This document shows positions 32,177-41,062 of a stretch of DNA of 64,000 bases, piece after piece. The notes beneath the pieces were generated by a model, which saw nothing but the letters and a program-made list of their open reading frames with translations, was not told the DNA's origin and made no database searches. A program made the position numbers and the translations under genes. The DNA is from Catenovulum sp052056295 (GTDB lineage Bacteria > Pseudomonadota > Gammaproteobacteria > Enterobacterales > Alteromonadaceae): assembly GCF_052056295.1 (NCBI RefSeq), contig NZ_CP182493.1:3472001-3536000 (forward strand). Direction: 5' to 3'. Position 1 is the stretch's first letter. The number at the start of each line of letters is the position of its first letter.

Positions 32177-32506
32177 TTATAAACCGAAAAGTTTACCTTC
32201 ACTTGCAATAATGTTAGCAGCTAATTTCTCTGCATTCACTTTGTATTCGCCAGAAGCGATTGCTTTTTTTAACTTGTCCACTTTTTCTTGATCAAACCCT
32301 GAGGCATCGTTAGCCTTTTTGGTTAAATTATTCAAGTTCTGTGCTGTTTGAGTAAGCGACACAGAGTCTTGACGCGGCGCACCTGTTTGCGCAGCTTGAG
32401 TGTTTGTTTGGTTGGCTGTTTGCTGGCCTTGTTGCGCTTTTTGTTGCGCCTCTGCCGCTGCTTTACCAACCTGATTATTGTTCAGATTGTTTACATTGAT
32501 AGCCAT
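32177..32506 (-). CDS. flgM: Anti-sigma-28 factor FlgM
   Basis: 109 residues. The N-terminus (MAINVNNLNN) and a disordered Gln/Ala-rich region are followed by a conserved C-terminal helix pair (VDKLKKAIASGEYKVNAEKL) that binds sigma-28 (FliA). It holds FliA inactive until exported through the finished hook. AGGT precedes the ATG. Driven by its own sigma-28 promoter, so it is in a feedback loop. Confidence 0.93.
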   Translation of the reverse strand: MAINVNNLNNNQVGKAAAEAQQKAQQGQQTANQTNTQAAQTGAPRQDSVSLTQTAQNLNNLTKKANDASGFDQEKVDKLKKAIASGEYKVNAEKLAANIIASEGKLFGL

Positions 32507-32538
32507 GATCTTTACCTAAAAATTTAACTTCACTATCT

Positions 32539-32565
32539 GTATCGGCCATAAGTTTAAAAACTTTA
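32539..32565 (-). promoter_or_regulatory. Sigma-28 promoter for flgM-flgN
   Basis: On the minus strand TAAAGTTT, 11 nt, GCCGATAC: matches the sigma-28 consensus (TAAAGTTT-N11-GCCGATAA) at 15 of 16 positions, about 33 nt before the flgM start. Confidence 0.92.
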
Positions 32566-32582
32566 GCAATTAATAGCTAGTT

Positions 32583-33272
32583 TTATAAAAAAATCTGCAC
32601 TTCTGATACAGAGCTGACCCGTCCTTGAATGACCCGGTTAGAACTACGGTTTTTTACACTCACAGTATCACCATAACTGCCATCAGACAGGGCGACGCCG
32701 GTTGTTTTAACACTCAAGTTGTTAGATACCGCTTCTATTGTAACCAGTTCTCCTTGGCAGACAAAACAAATATTTTTGCTAATTATAGCCTCTCCCGAGC
32801 GAATTTGCCTTTTTGCTTTGCTGCCTACTATGCTTTTTATATCGGCAATAAAGCCATTTCTTGAACGATTCTTTTCAATCATTGCCACTTTTAAGTCTTG
32901 TTGTGTGATGGTTTGCCCAGATTCGATATAAGTTTCCGCGACAATCACAGGCGTCATAATTTTGACTTGAACTGGCACATATAACCCCCAACCGTCGTCA
33001 CCCTCACAACGAATACGTACAGTCATATTTTTTGAGTAGCTGTTAAAGTTGGGTACTTGTGCGGTAATTTCACTATCACAAGGTCTAATGGTTAATCTAC
33101 TATCAATGGGTGATGCAAACGCCTCAAGTTGCTCATCGGCTTCAGCCGGATAAATAGACAGTGCATGCTCTTCAGCAAGCGACTCAATGTGTTTTTTATC
33201 ATAGACATTCGCCATTGACGTAAAAGACATTATACTGAATAAATAGCACAATAAATGGGTAGTTAACTTCAT
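32583..33272 (-). CDS. flgA: P-ring assembly chaperone FlgA
   Basis: Periplasmic chaperone for FlgI; 229 residues with a signal peptide (about 1-21, ending SMA|N), an N-terminal region with the RLTIRPCD segment, and the SAF domain (about 105-229) with AETYIESGQTI. AGGT lies upstream of the ATG. Divergent from cheV. Confidence 0.92.
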   Translation of the reverse strand: MKLTTHLLCYLFSIMSFTSMANVYDKKHIESLAEEHALSIYPAEADEQLEAFASPIDSRLTIRPCDSEITAQVPNFNSYSKNMTVRIRCEGDDGWGLYVPVQVKIMTPVIVAETYIESGQTITQQDLKVAMIEKNRSRNGFIADIKSIVGSKAKRQIRSGEAIISKNICFVCQGELVTIEAVSNNLSVKTTGVALSDGSYGDTVSVKNRSSNRVIQGRVSSVSEVQIFL

Positions 33273-33410
33273 AATATTTACCTAACTAATTTAAGTTCCA
33301 CTTTTTAAATATTCGACTATGCTTAATTTGAAAAAAGCGTTATAAATGAATCTAATATCTGTCAAATATTTGTTGATTTGGTAACTTTTTCTGCTTTTAG
33401 GGTTAAGTTA

Positions 33411-33427
33411 GGCAAACATTGTGCCGA
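33411..33427. promoter_or_regulatory. Quasi-palindromic sigma-54 site between flgA and cheV
   Basis: On the minus strand TCGGCACAATGTTTGCC is a good sigma-54 site (GG-N10-GC, TTGC -12) facing flgA. On the plus strand the same bases read TTAGGCAAACATTGTGCC, also GG-N10-GC (33411-33424), facing cheV, with a weaker -12. The two are offset by one base. Confidence 0.65.
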
Positions 33428-33478
33428 AACTGATAGAGGCAATACTGCTATCTACTCTATTTAAATCTGGAGATAAAA

Positions 33479-34402
33479 ATGGCCGGAGTACTAGATTCCG
33501 TAAATCAAAGAACACAACTGGTTGGTCAAAACAGGCTAGAGCTTTTACTGTTTAAATTACAAGGCCAACAAAGGTTTGGTATTAATGTGTTTAAAGTTCG
33601 GGAAGTACTACAGTGTCCAAAACTGACTTCGCTACCAAAACGAAATAAATATATACGTGGTGTTGCGCATATTCGTGGCCAAACTATTTCAGTGATTGAT
33701 TTAGGTATGGCAACAGGTGGCCGAGCAATTCAAAATACTGAAGATTGTTTTATTGTAATTGCTGAGTACAACCGTTCGGTGCAAGGCTTTTTGGTTTCTT
33801 CGGTTGAGCGAATTATCAATATTAATTGGGAATCAATTATGCCACCACCAAAAGGTGCTGGTCGCTATAGTTATCTAACCGCGGTTACCGAAGTTGATAA
33901 AGAGTTGGTCGAGATTTTAGATGTAGAAAAAATCCTCCATGAAATCATGCCAATTGATGCCGAAGTCAGTAAAGAGGTGTTGGAATCAAACCCTGTCACC
34001 AAAGATTACACTAACAAAGTATTGTTTATTGCCGATGACTCGTCGGTTGCGCGTAACCAAGTAAAACGTGCGTTGGAAGGCTTGGGCATTGATATGCAGC
34101 TAGCCATAAACGGTAAAGATGCATTAATTAAATTAAATGAGTTAGCCCAAGAAACCGGCGATGTAACTGACAAAGTAGCTTTATTAATTTCTGACATTGA
34201 AATGCCAGAAATGGATGGTTATACCTTAACTGCGGAAATTAAAAATAATCCAAAACTTAAAAATCTACATGTTATTTTGCATACTTCTTTGAGTGGGGTG
34301 TTTAACCACGCTATGGTTGATAAAGTGGGCGCTGATGACTTCATTGCCAAATTTAATCCAGACGAATTGGCTGGTGCGGTACAAAAATGGTTGAATGTTT
34401 AA
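33479..34402 (+). CDS. cheV: Chemotaxis coupling protein CheV
   Basis: 307 residues: a CheW-like domain (about 10-160; FGINVFKVREVL, RGQTISVIDL) and a receiver domain (about 178-307) with DD near 186, the phospho-acceptor D in LISDIEMPEMDG near 241, T in HTSLS and the K in IAKF. Couples receptors to CheA in a phosphorylation-dependent way. GGAG precedes the ATG. Followed after 15 nt by cheR. Confidence 0.96.
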   Translation: MAGVLDSVNQRTQLVGQNRLELLLFKLQGQQRFGINVFKVREVLQCPKLTSLPKRNKYIRGVAHIRGQTISVIDLGMATGGRAIQNTEDCFIVIAEYNRSVQGFLVSSVERIININWESIMPPPKGAGRYSYLTAVTEVDKELVEILDVEKILHEIMPIDAEVSKEVLESNPVTKDYTNKVLFIADDSSVARNQVKRALEGLGIDMQLAINGKDALIKLNELAQETGDVTDKVALLISDIEMPEMDGYTLTAEIKNNPKLKNLHVILHTSLSGVFNHAMVDKVGADDFIAKFNPDELAGAVQKWLNV

Positions 34403-34417
34403 GATTAGGAATACTCT

Positions 34418-35251
34418 GTGTTAGATAAAACCATTGGAACTGACGACTACAATAAATTTTGTACTTTTCTTGAGCATCAATGTGGCATTGTGCTGGGTAC
34501 AAATAAGCAGTATTTAGTCAAAAGCCGATTATCACCTTTATTGTCCAAGTATAAAGCGGACAGTTTAGGTGAAATAGTTAACCGTGCGATGAATATAACA
34601 GAGCGACAATTGCGTGCTGCTGTTGTTGATGCCATGACAACTAATGAAACTCTTTGGTTTAGAGATTCTTACCCATTTGAAGTTTTAGTTAAAGATATCT
34701 TCCCTCAATACGACGGTAAAGCTGGTGGTATCAAAGTCTGGTCTGCGGCTTCGTCTTCAGGTCAAGAACCATACTCTATTGCTATGACAGCTTTGGAATA
34801 TCAACAAAAGAAACGTATGGGCGCACGAGTCAATATATTAGGTACAGACATTTCGCCGTCTATGCTGGATATCTGTAAAAGTGGTGTGTACGACTCGTTG
34901 GCGTTGGCTAGAGGTTTATCGCCACAGCGTAAACAGCAATTTTTTGAGCCGTGCGCTGAAGCTGGCACTATGCGTTTACGTGATAATGTTCGAAATTTGG
35001 TTAACTTCCGACAAATGAATTTGTTAGATAGTTATTCCTTGTTAGGCAAATTTGACATTATTTTTTGTCGAAACGTATTAATTTATTTCTCTGCTGAAAA
35101 TAAAGCGAAAATACTGCGTCAATTTGCCCAAGCTCTCAATCCTGATGGTTATCTGTTTTTAGGCGCTTCTGAATCTATTACTGGTTTAAGTGATGATTTT
35201 GAAATGCAGCGCTGTAATCCAGGAATTGTTTACCGTCCTAAGAAAAAATAA
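34418..35251 (+). CDS. cheR: Chemotaxis methyltransferase CheR
   Basis: 277 residues; methylates glutamates of chemoreceptors using SAM. N-terminal helical domain (about 1-80), SAM motif I region KVWSAASSSGQEPYS (about 106-120) and FDIIFCRNVLIYF (about 213). GTG start, supported by AGGA 8 nt upstream. Second gene after cheV. Confidence 0.96.
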   Translation: MLDKTIGTDDYNKFCTFLEHQCGIVLGTNKQYLVKSRLSPLLSKYKADSLGEIVNRAMNITERQLRAAVVDAMTTNETLWFRDSYPFEVLVKDIFPQYDGKAGGIKVWSAASSSGQEPYSIAMTALEYQQKKRMGARVNILGTDISPSMLDICKSGVYDSLALARGLSPQRKQQFFEPCAEAGTMRLRDNVRNLVNFRQMNLLDSYSLLGKFDIIFCRNVLIYFSAENKAKILRQFAQALNPDGYLFLGASESITGLSDDFEMQRCNPGIVYRPKKK

Positions 35252-35280
35252 AGCGGCAATCCTTGCCGCTTTATTGTTTT
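35250..35280 (+). terminator. Terminator after cheR
   Basis: AAAGCGGCAA / TTGCCGCTTT stem with a 3-nt loop, starting in the cheR stop codon and followed by TTGTTTTTA. Confidence 0.9.
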
Positions 35281-35419
35281 TACCTGCCAAAATCTAAAAA
35301 ACATCTTGTTTTAACTTAAATTTGAGTCGTCTGCTTTAGACTCTGGTTTTGTTTTAAATGTTTGATATTAAAGTGTTTTGTTTGTTTTTTGATGTGCCTT
35401 TTGTCGAGTCTTTGTAAAT

Positions 35420-35436
35420 TTGGCATCTAAGTTGCT
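35420..35436 (+). promoter_or_regulatory. Sigma-54 promoter for the flgBCDE operon
   Basis: TTGGCATCTAAGTTGCT has perfect -24 (TTGGCA) and -12 (TTGC) elements with GG-N10-GC spacing. Predicted transcription starts near 35447, which rules out a frame opening at 35437 as the flgB start. Confidence 0.9.
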
Positions 35437-35469
35437 TTGTCTAGTTTAAGTAACATAGGAGACAAAAAA

Positions 35470-35871
35470 ATGGCGATTTCGTTAGATAAAGCCTTTAGTG
35501 TGCATCCGCAAGCTATCCAGCTGCGCATCGAACGCTCAGAAGTTTTAGCGAGCAATATAGCAAATGCGGATACGCCTGGTTATAAAGCTAGAGATTTTGA
35601 CTTTCAAGCTGCATTAGCTGGCGAGAGAAGAAAGTATACAACTTCTTTAGAGCGTACTAGCGAAAAGCACATTAATGTTCAGTCGACTATGAATGATGGA
35701 TTGCAATTTAGAACACCAACCCAACCAGATACTGGTGATGGTAATACGGTTGAATTGCAAGCCGAACGAAATGAGTTTCTACAAAATCAATTACGCTTTA
35801 ATGCCAGTGTTCAGTTTATGACTGACAAAATTACTGGTTTGAAAAAAGCAATTAACGGTGGGCAAGGCTAA
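35470..35871 (+). CDS. flgB: Flagellar proximal rod protein FlgB
   Basis: 133 residues; proximal rod. The N-terminal rod motif ANIANADTPGYKARD (about 33-48) and a C-terminal helix (NQLRFNASVQFM) are present. ATG at 35470 has AGGAG 8 nt upstream and lies about 23 nt after the expected sigma-54 start site. Its stop shares a base with the flgC start (TAATG). Confidence 0.96.
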   Translation: MAISLDKAFSVHPQAIQLRIERSEVLASNIANADTPGYKARDFDFQAALAGERRKYTTSLERTSEKHINVQSTMNDGLQFRTPTQPDTGDGNTVELQAERNEFLQNQLRFNASVQFMTDKITGLKKAINGGQG

Positions 35872-36302
35872 TGAGTAGTTTATTTAATGTTTTTGATATT
35901 TCTGGCTCAGCTATGCGTGCACAGTCAGTGCGCTTAAATACCACAGCCAGTAATCTTTCTAATGCCGACAGTGTCAGTTCATCGGTTGATCAAACTTACC
36001 GAGCTCGTCATCCAGTTTTTGCAGCCGAAATGTCTCGAGCAAGTAGCAATATGGAAAACAGTGAAAGCATTGGTGTAAAAGTTATGGGTGTAGTTGAAAG
36101 TGATAAACCACTTAATATCGAATATAACCCGAATCATCCAATGGCGGACAAAAACGGTTATATCTATAAGCCCAACGTAAATGTGATGGAAGAAATGGCC
36201 AATATGATTTCGGCTTCACGTGCTTATCAAACCAATATTCAAATTGCTGACAACGCGAAAAAAATGTTATCGCGTACCTTGCAAATCGGCCAAGGTAAAT
36301 AA
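35871..36302 (+). CDS. flgC: Flagellar proximal rod protein FlgC
   Basis: 143 residues; proximal rod. N-terminal TASNLSNADS, and the C-terminal YQTNIQIADNAKKML segment are typical. Coupled to flgB by a TAATG overlap. Confidence 0.97.
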   Translation: MSSLFNVFDISGSAMRAQSVRLNTTASNLSNADSVSSSVDQTYRARHPVFAAEMSRASSNMENSESIGVKVMGVVESDKPLNIEYNPNHPMADKNGYIYKPNVNVMEEMANMISASRAYQTNIQIADNAKKMLSRTLQIGQGK

Positions 36303-36320
36303 GGGTAGAGGTTTATATTT

Positions 36321-37058
36321 ATGTCAACGATTGATACCAGTGCTGCTAGTTATTTGGAAAGTTTACGCTCAAACACGGCAACTCAGAACGAGAGTGAATC
36401 AGAGCGTAACACTATGGGGCAAGAGGACTTTTTCTCGTTGTTAACTACCCAGTTAGCTGCGCAAGATCCAACCAACCCTGCTAGTAACGAAGAAATGATT
36501 TCACAGATGACCAGTTTCACTATGGCTGAAGGTATTACCGACTTAGGTGATAAATTTGACACCTTTACCAGCCAATTTAGTGAGTTTTTGGCCAACAACA
36601 CAGTTAATCAAACGTCGAATAAAGCATTGCAAGCTTCATCTATGGTTGGTCGCCAAGTATTAGTTGAATCAGAACAGGCTGCGCTTTTCCAAGTAGGTGA
36701 AGAAGAGTACATGATGCCAGCGCAATTGTTGTTTGAAGGTGGCATGAATGACATTCGTGTCAATGTTCAAGACAGCTCGGGTAAAACCATTCAGACGTTA
36801 GAGTTAGGAGCGACTTCTGAAGGCCCGCTAACTTATACGTGGGATGGAAAAAACAGTTCTGGTGAACAAATGCCTGCAGGTTTATACACAATTAAAGCCA
36901 CGGGGATTGATCCATCATCGGGTCAAAGAACAAGTATTACAAACGGCTCATACTCAACGGTTAGCAGTGTGCGCTTTGGTGCCGGTAATGCACTAGATAT
37001 GAATTTAGCCGGGTTAGGCAATTACTCAATGGATGACATTATTGAGGTTGCGCCTTAA
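36321..37058 (+). CDS. flgD: Hook capping protein FlgD
   Basis: 245 residues. GQEDFFSLLTTQLAAQDPTNP near residues 33-53 is the FlgD scaffold signature; the C-terminal part has the FlgD Ig-like/Tudor-like region with YTWDGKNSSGEQMPAG. Needed for polymerising FlgE. AGAGG precedes the ATG. Confidence 0.97.
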   Translation: MSTIDTSAASYLESLRSNTATQNESESERNTMGQEDFFSLLTTQLAAQDPTNPASNEEMISQMTSFTMAEGITDLGDKFDTFTSQFSEFLANNTVNQTSNKALQASSMVGRQVLVESEQAALFQVGEEEYMMPAQLLFEGGMNDIRVNVQDSSGKTIQTLELGATSEGPLTYTWDGKNSSGEQMPAGLYTIKATGIDPSSGQRTSITNGSYSTVSSVRFGAGNALDMNLAGLGNYSMDDIIEVAP

Positions 37059-37089
37059 TTAGGTTCAAAAAACGAAGAGGTAATAAGGT

Positions 37090-38574
37090 ATGTCTTTTAA
37101 CGTAGCGTTAAGTGGTATTTCGGTATCACAGAAAGATTTAAATACAACGGCAAATAATATTGCCAACGCCAACACCACAGGTTTTAAAGAAAGCCGTGCG
37201 GAGTTTGGAGATGTGTTTGCAACATCTGTATTTGGTGCAGGCAAAACTAAGGTGGGTGACGGTGGTTTAACCTCGGTTGTTGCCCAGCAGTTTGGCCAAG
37301 GTAGCTTAAAATTTACCAACAACTCGCTTGATTTGGCGATTACCGGTAATGGTTTTTTTGCCATGACACCTGATTTAGCATCGCGTGATATGTCGTTTAC
37401 TCGTGCTGGTAACTTTAAACTCAATGATGATAACTTTGTGGTTTCAAATCAAGGTCATTATTTACAAGTTTACCCAGTAAACGAAGATGGGACATCACAA
37501 GGTGTATCCTTATCTACGACTGAAACATTACGTATTCCAGATTCTGCTGGTGTACCGGTTGCTACCAGTGAAGTTGAAATGACTTTTAACGTTGATTCAA
37601 CCTCAACACCGTTAGATCCAGCCTTGTTTAATCCAAATGATAATACCACTTATCATGCATCTTCGTCTGTGACTGTGTTTGACTCATTAGGTGAAAGTCA
37701 TATTCAAACAACCTATTTTGTTAAAGATGCAGCAGCAGCAGGCTCGTCACCACCAGTTAACCGTTGGTATGTATTTATGTCTATGGATGCAGATGCCAAC
37801 GGTAATCCGATTCCAGTCGACTTAGGTGGTGGTAATGCTGTTAATGGCACTGTAGATATTGGTGCCAGTGATGCTGCCAATACGGGCAACTTAACCGGTA
37901 ATGGTATTACCCGCGGTGGCCATATTACTGCGGCACCTACAGGTTATGCGGCGGGTGATGGTGATTTTATTGGTGTTCCTTTGGTATTTAATAGCCAAGG
38001 TGAAATTCAATCTGTTAACGGATATATCCCAGGTACAGATTCAGAGCCATTTGTTCGCAGCCAACCATTAGGTACTGATGATGGTGTTGCGCCAGCGGAA
38101 GCTCAAGTGTTAACCAATGGTGCTGATGCAACCCAAAGTATTATTTTAGATTTCACTGAACCAACACAGTTTGCATCCGCATTTGAAGTAACATCACTTG
38201 AACAAGATGGCGCGACAGTCGGTCGTTTGACTGGTGTAACAATTGCTGATGATGGTTTAGTTTCGGCGAACTATTCTAATGGTACAGTTGATTATTTAGG
38301 CCGTGTGGCTTTGGTTCGATTTGCTAACGACCAAGGTTTACAACAAATTGGTAATGTTAGTTGGAAAGAAACTATTAATTCTGGTCAGCCGTTAGCGGGT
38401 GAAGCAAATACAGGTACTTTTGGTACTATAGTTTCGTCTGCATTAGAGCAATCTAACGTTGATATTACTCAAGAGCTAGTGGATTTAATTACTTCACAAA
38501 AATCATTCCAAGCTAACTCTAGAGCATTAGACGTTAACTCGCAGTTACAACAAAATATACTGCAAATTCGTTAA
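37090..38574 (+). CDS. flgE: Flagellar hook protein FlgE
   Basis: 494 residues, hook subunit. N-terminal TTANNIANANTTGFKESRAEF and C-terminal helix SQKSFQANSRALDVNSQL form the core; the central beta-rich D1/D2 region spans about 130-400. Last gene before a terminator. Confidence 0.97.
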   Translation: MSFNVALSGISVSQKDLNTTANNIANANTTGFKESRAEFGDVFATSVFGAGKTKVGDGGLTSVVAQQFGQGSLKFTNNSLDLAITGNGFFAMTPDLASRDMSFTRAGNFKLNDDNFVVSNQGHYLQVYPVNEDGTSQGVSLSTTETLRIPDSAGVPVATSEVEMTFNVDSTSTPLDPALFNPNDNTTYHASSSVTVFDSLGESHIQTTYFVKDAAAAGSSPPVNRWYVFMSMDADANGNPIPVDLGGGNAVNGTVDIGASDAANTGNLTGNGITRGGHITAAPTGYAAGDGDFIGVPLVFNSQGEIQSVNGYIPGTDSEPFVRSQPLGTDDGVAPAEAQVLTNGADATQSIILDFTEPTQFASAFEVTSLEQDGATVGRLTGVTIADDGLVSANYSNGTVDYLGRVALVRFANDQGLQQIGNVSWKETINSGQPLAGEANTGTFGTIVSSALEQSNVDITQELVDLITSQKSFQANSRALDVNSQLQQNILQIR

Positions 38575-38596
38575 TTTAATTTTTACCTCTTCTTCA

Positions 38597-38629
38597 AACG
38601 GGCAGTCAAAAAAATGGCTGCTCGTTTTT
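38597..38629 (+). terminator. Terminator after flgE
   Basis: Imperfect stem AACGGGCAGTC / GGCTGCTCGTT with an A-rich loop and TTTTTC tail, separating flgBCDE from the promoter for flgF. Confidence 0.8.
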
Positions 38630-38693
38630 CTATTTATCAAAGTCGTAAGTTTCTGACTTTCTTTATAAAAATAAATTTATTTTATTTATCTAG

Positions 38694-38710
38694 TTGGCAC
38701 TAACCTTGCA
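38694..38710 (+). promoter_or_regulatory. Sigma-54 promoter for the flgFGHIJ operon
   Basis: TTGGCACTAACCTTGCA matches both sigma-54 elements perfectly with GG-N10-GC spacing, 42 nt before the flgF start. Confidence 0.93.
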
Positions 38711-38752
38711 AAATTAACCCTATGTCAAACTATTGTCAGAACGGCGGTTAAC

Positions 38753-39517
38753 ATGGATAAAATGTTGTGGGTGGCCATGAGTGGCGCCAAACAAAATCTG
38801 ATGGCGGTATCTGTCCAAGCCAATAACTTAGCGAATGTAAAAACGGTTGGTTTTAAAGCTGATCTTGTGCAAGCGCGCAGTATGCAAGCTTTTGGCGAAG
38901 GGCTACCAACACGCGTATTTTCAATGGCTGAACGTCCTTCGCAAAATATGTCGGGTGGCACCATGATAACCACAGGTCGTGATCTAGACATAGCCATTCA
39001 AGGTGATGGTTGGATGGCGGTTGAAGATAAAAATGGCCAAGAAGCATATACACGTTCAGGTAATTTACAAATAACCCCTGAAGGTTTGTTAACAACATCT
39101 ACAGGTCAGCCGGTTATTGGTGAAGGTGGACCTATTTTATTGCCTATTCCAGTCGACAAAATTGAAATTGGTTTAGATGGCGCAATTGTTGTTCGTCCTC
39201 AAGGTGCACCGGCCAATTTTTTAGAAGAAGTTGACCGGATTAAATTGATAAAACCTGACAATGATTTTGAACTCGACAAAGGCAACGATGGTTTATTTAG
39301 ACCAAAAGAGTTAGACGCTTTTGCCCAATGTGGATTCTGTGAAGCATCACCTGATGTACGCATTATCAAAGGTGCATTGGAGTCGAGCAACGTCAATGCG
39401 GTAACCGCTATGGTTGATATGGTTTCATTGCAGCGTCAGTTTGAGATGCAAAACAAAATGATGAAACAAGCAGAAAAAATCGACCAACAATCTGACATGT
39501 TAATGAGAGTTTTTTAA
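38753..39517 (+). CDS. flgF: Flagellar proximal rod protein FlgF
   Basis: 254 residues, rod. VQANNLANVKTVGFKAD at the N-terminus and LQRQFEMQNKMMKQAEK at the C-terminus mark the axial-protein family; the short acidic C-terminal region suits FlgF. First gene after a sigma-54 promoter. Confidence 0.94.
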   Translation: MDKMLWVAMSGAKQNLMAVSVQANNLANVKTVGFKADLVQARSMQAFGEGLPTRVFSMAERPSQNMSGGTMITTGRDLDIAIQGDGWMAVEDKNGQEAYTRSGNLQITPEGLLTTSTGQPVIGEGGPILLPIPVDKIEIGLDGAIVVRPQGAPANFLEEVDRIKLIKPDNDFELDKGNDGLFRPKELDAFAQCGFCEASPDVRIIKGALESSNVNAVTAMVDMVSLQRQFEMQNKMMKQAEKIDQQSDMLMRVF

Positions 39518-39545
39518 TTGAGTTTAATTACTCAGGAGGTGAAAT

Positions 39546-40334
39546 ATGCATTCAGCACTCTGGATCAGTAAAACTGGGCTTGATGCGCAGCAAACCGATA
39601 TTTCGGTTATCTCGAACAATTTGGCTAATGCGAGCACCATTGGTTTTAAAAAGAGCCGTGCTATTTTTGAAGACTTACTCTATCAAAATATTAACCAACC
39701 AGGCGGTCGCTCATCACAAGATACTGAGTTACCAAATGGTTTAATGTTAGGCGCTGGCTCTAAAGTAGTCGCAACCCAAAAGAACTTTTCGCAAGGTAAT
39801 ACTTTAACGACCGACAATGCATTGGATGTCATGGTGCAAGGTAAAGGCTTTTTTGAAGTCCTTCAGCCTGATGGCACCATAGCCTATACGCGTAATGGTC
39901 AATTTACCTTAGATGCAGATGGGCAAATGGTTACTTCTGGTGCTGGTTTTTTAATTCAGCCAAATATCACAGTTCCACCTGATGCACAATCTATCACTGT
40001 GTCTCAAGATGGTGAAGTGAGTGTTACTTTACCTGGGCAAGCTGATAACGTAGTAGTTGGTCAGTTAACTTTAACGGATTTTATTAATCCGTCTGGTTTA
40101 CAACCTATCGGGCAAAATTTGTATACAGAAACCGCGGTAAGTGGTGCGCCAGTGCAGGGTAACCCTGGAGTTGATGGTTTAGGTTTTACCATTCAAGGTG
40201 CGCTTGAAACCTCTAATGTAAACGTCACCGAAGAGTTGGTTAATCTGATTGAAAGTCAGCGTGCATTTGAAATGAACTCTAAAGTAATTTCGTCGGTTGA
40301 CCAAATGTTGGGTCAAGCGGTACAGCAGCTATAA
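39546..40334 (+). CDS. flgG: Flagellar distal rod protein FlgG
   Basis: 262 residues, the usual FlgG length. MHSALWISKTGLDAQQ and VISNNLANASTIGFKKSRA begin the protein and LIESQRAFEMNSKVI ends it. A perfect AGGAGGTG site precedes the ATG. Confidence 0.97.
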   Translation: MHSALWISKTGLDAQQTDISVISNNLANASTIGFKKSRAIFEDLLYQNINQPGGRSSQDTELPNGLMLGAGSKVVATQKNFSQGNTLTTDNALDVMVQGKGFFEVLQPDGTIAYTRNGQFTLDADGQMVTSGAGFLIQPNITVPPDAQSITVSQDGEVSVTLPGQADNVVVGQLTLTDFINPSGLQPIGQNLYTETAVSGAPVQGNPGVDGLGFTIQGALETSNVNVTEELVNLIESQRAFEMNSKVISSVDQMLGQAVQQL

Positions 40335-40359
40335 ACTTAGTGTGATTTGGAGGTGGCTG

Positions 40360-41052
40360 ATGAAAAGTTTAATGTATAAATCAACGGCAACGGGCTTAAT
40401 GCTTTTGTGTTTAGCAAGCTGTGCAACCACCAAAGAATCAGCTGCTATTCCTGATGATCCTGAATTTGCACCGATTGAACCAATTCCAGAAGCTGTTGCT
40501 ATTGTGCCGACAGGCTCACTGTATTCAGATATTAGCCCAAATAATATTTACTCAGACAGCAAAGCAAGAAGGTTAGGCGATATCATTACTGTGGTATTGA
40601 AAGAAAATACATCAGCGTCTAAACAAGCTAAAGCTGAATATGGGAAAGAAAATGACGTGTCACTACAGCCATTTTCAGCACTTGGCCGAGTGGCAACAAT
40701 TGGTGGCAATCCACTTGATTTAAGTTTAAGCAGTGAAAGTGAATTTAAAGGCGACTCTAAAGCTGACCAGAGCAACAGTTTAACTGGGCAAATTTCTGTG
40801 CACGTAACACGCATTTTACCCAATGGTAATTTAGTTGTACGTGGTGAAAAGTGGTTAACTTTAAATACAGGTGACGAATATATTCGTGTAACCGGCATAG
40901 TGCGCCCAGCCGATATTAGCAGTGATAACACAGTGTCCAGTACTCGAGTTGCCAATGCGCGCATTCAGTACAGTGGTACAGGTTCATTTGCTGAATCGAA
41001 TCAACAAGGTTGGTTATCTAAATTCTTCTATTCCACTTGGTGGCCGTTTTAA
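40360..41052 (+). CDS. flgH: Flagellar L-ring protein FlgH
   Basis: 230-residue outer-membrane lipoprotein forming the L-ring. Lipobox LCLASC places the lipidated Cys near 20. Conserved ARRLGDIITVVL and GNLVVRGEKWLTLN are present. ATG at 40360 has GGAGG 7 nt upstream; a longer frame from 40297 overlaps flgG and is rejected. Confidence 0.96.
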   Translation: MKSLMYKSTATGLMLLCLASCATTKESAAIPDDPEFAPIEPIPEAVAIVPTGSLYSDISPNNIYSDSKARRLGDIITVVLKENTSASKQAKAEYGKENDVSLQPFSALGRVATIGGNPLDLSLSSESEFKGDSKADQSNSLTGQISVHVTRILPNGNLVVRGEKWLTLNTGDEYIRVTGIVRPADISSDNTVSSTRVANARIQYSGTGSFAESNQQGWLSKFFYSTWWPF

Positions 41053-41062
41053 GGAGTAGATG

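Noticed and set aside
35437..35469. Longer flgB start at 35437 (TTG)
   Set aside because: It would lie between the sigma-54 -12 element and the expected transcript start, so it could not be translated from that promoter.
40297..40359. Longer flgH start at 40297 inside flgG
   Set aside because: The lipoprotein signal and ribosome site fit ATG 40360.
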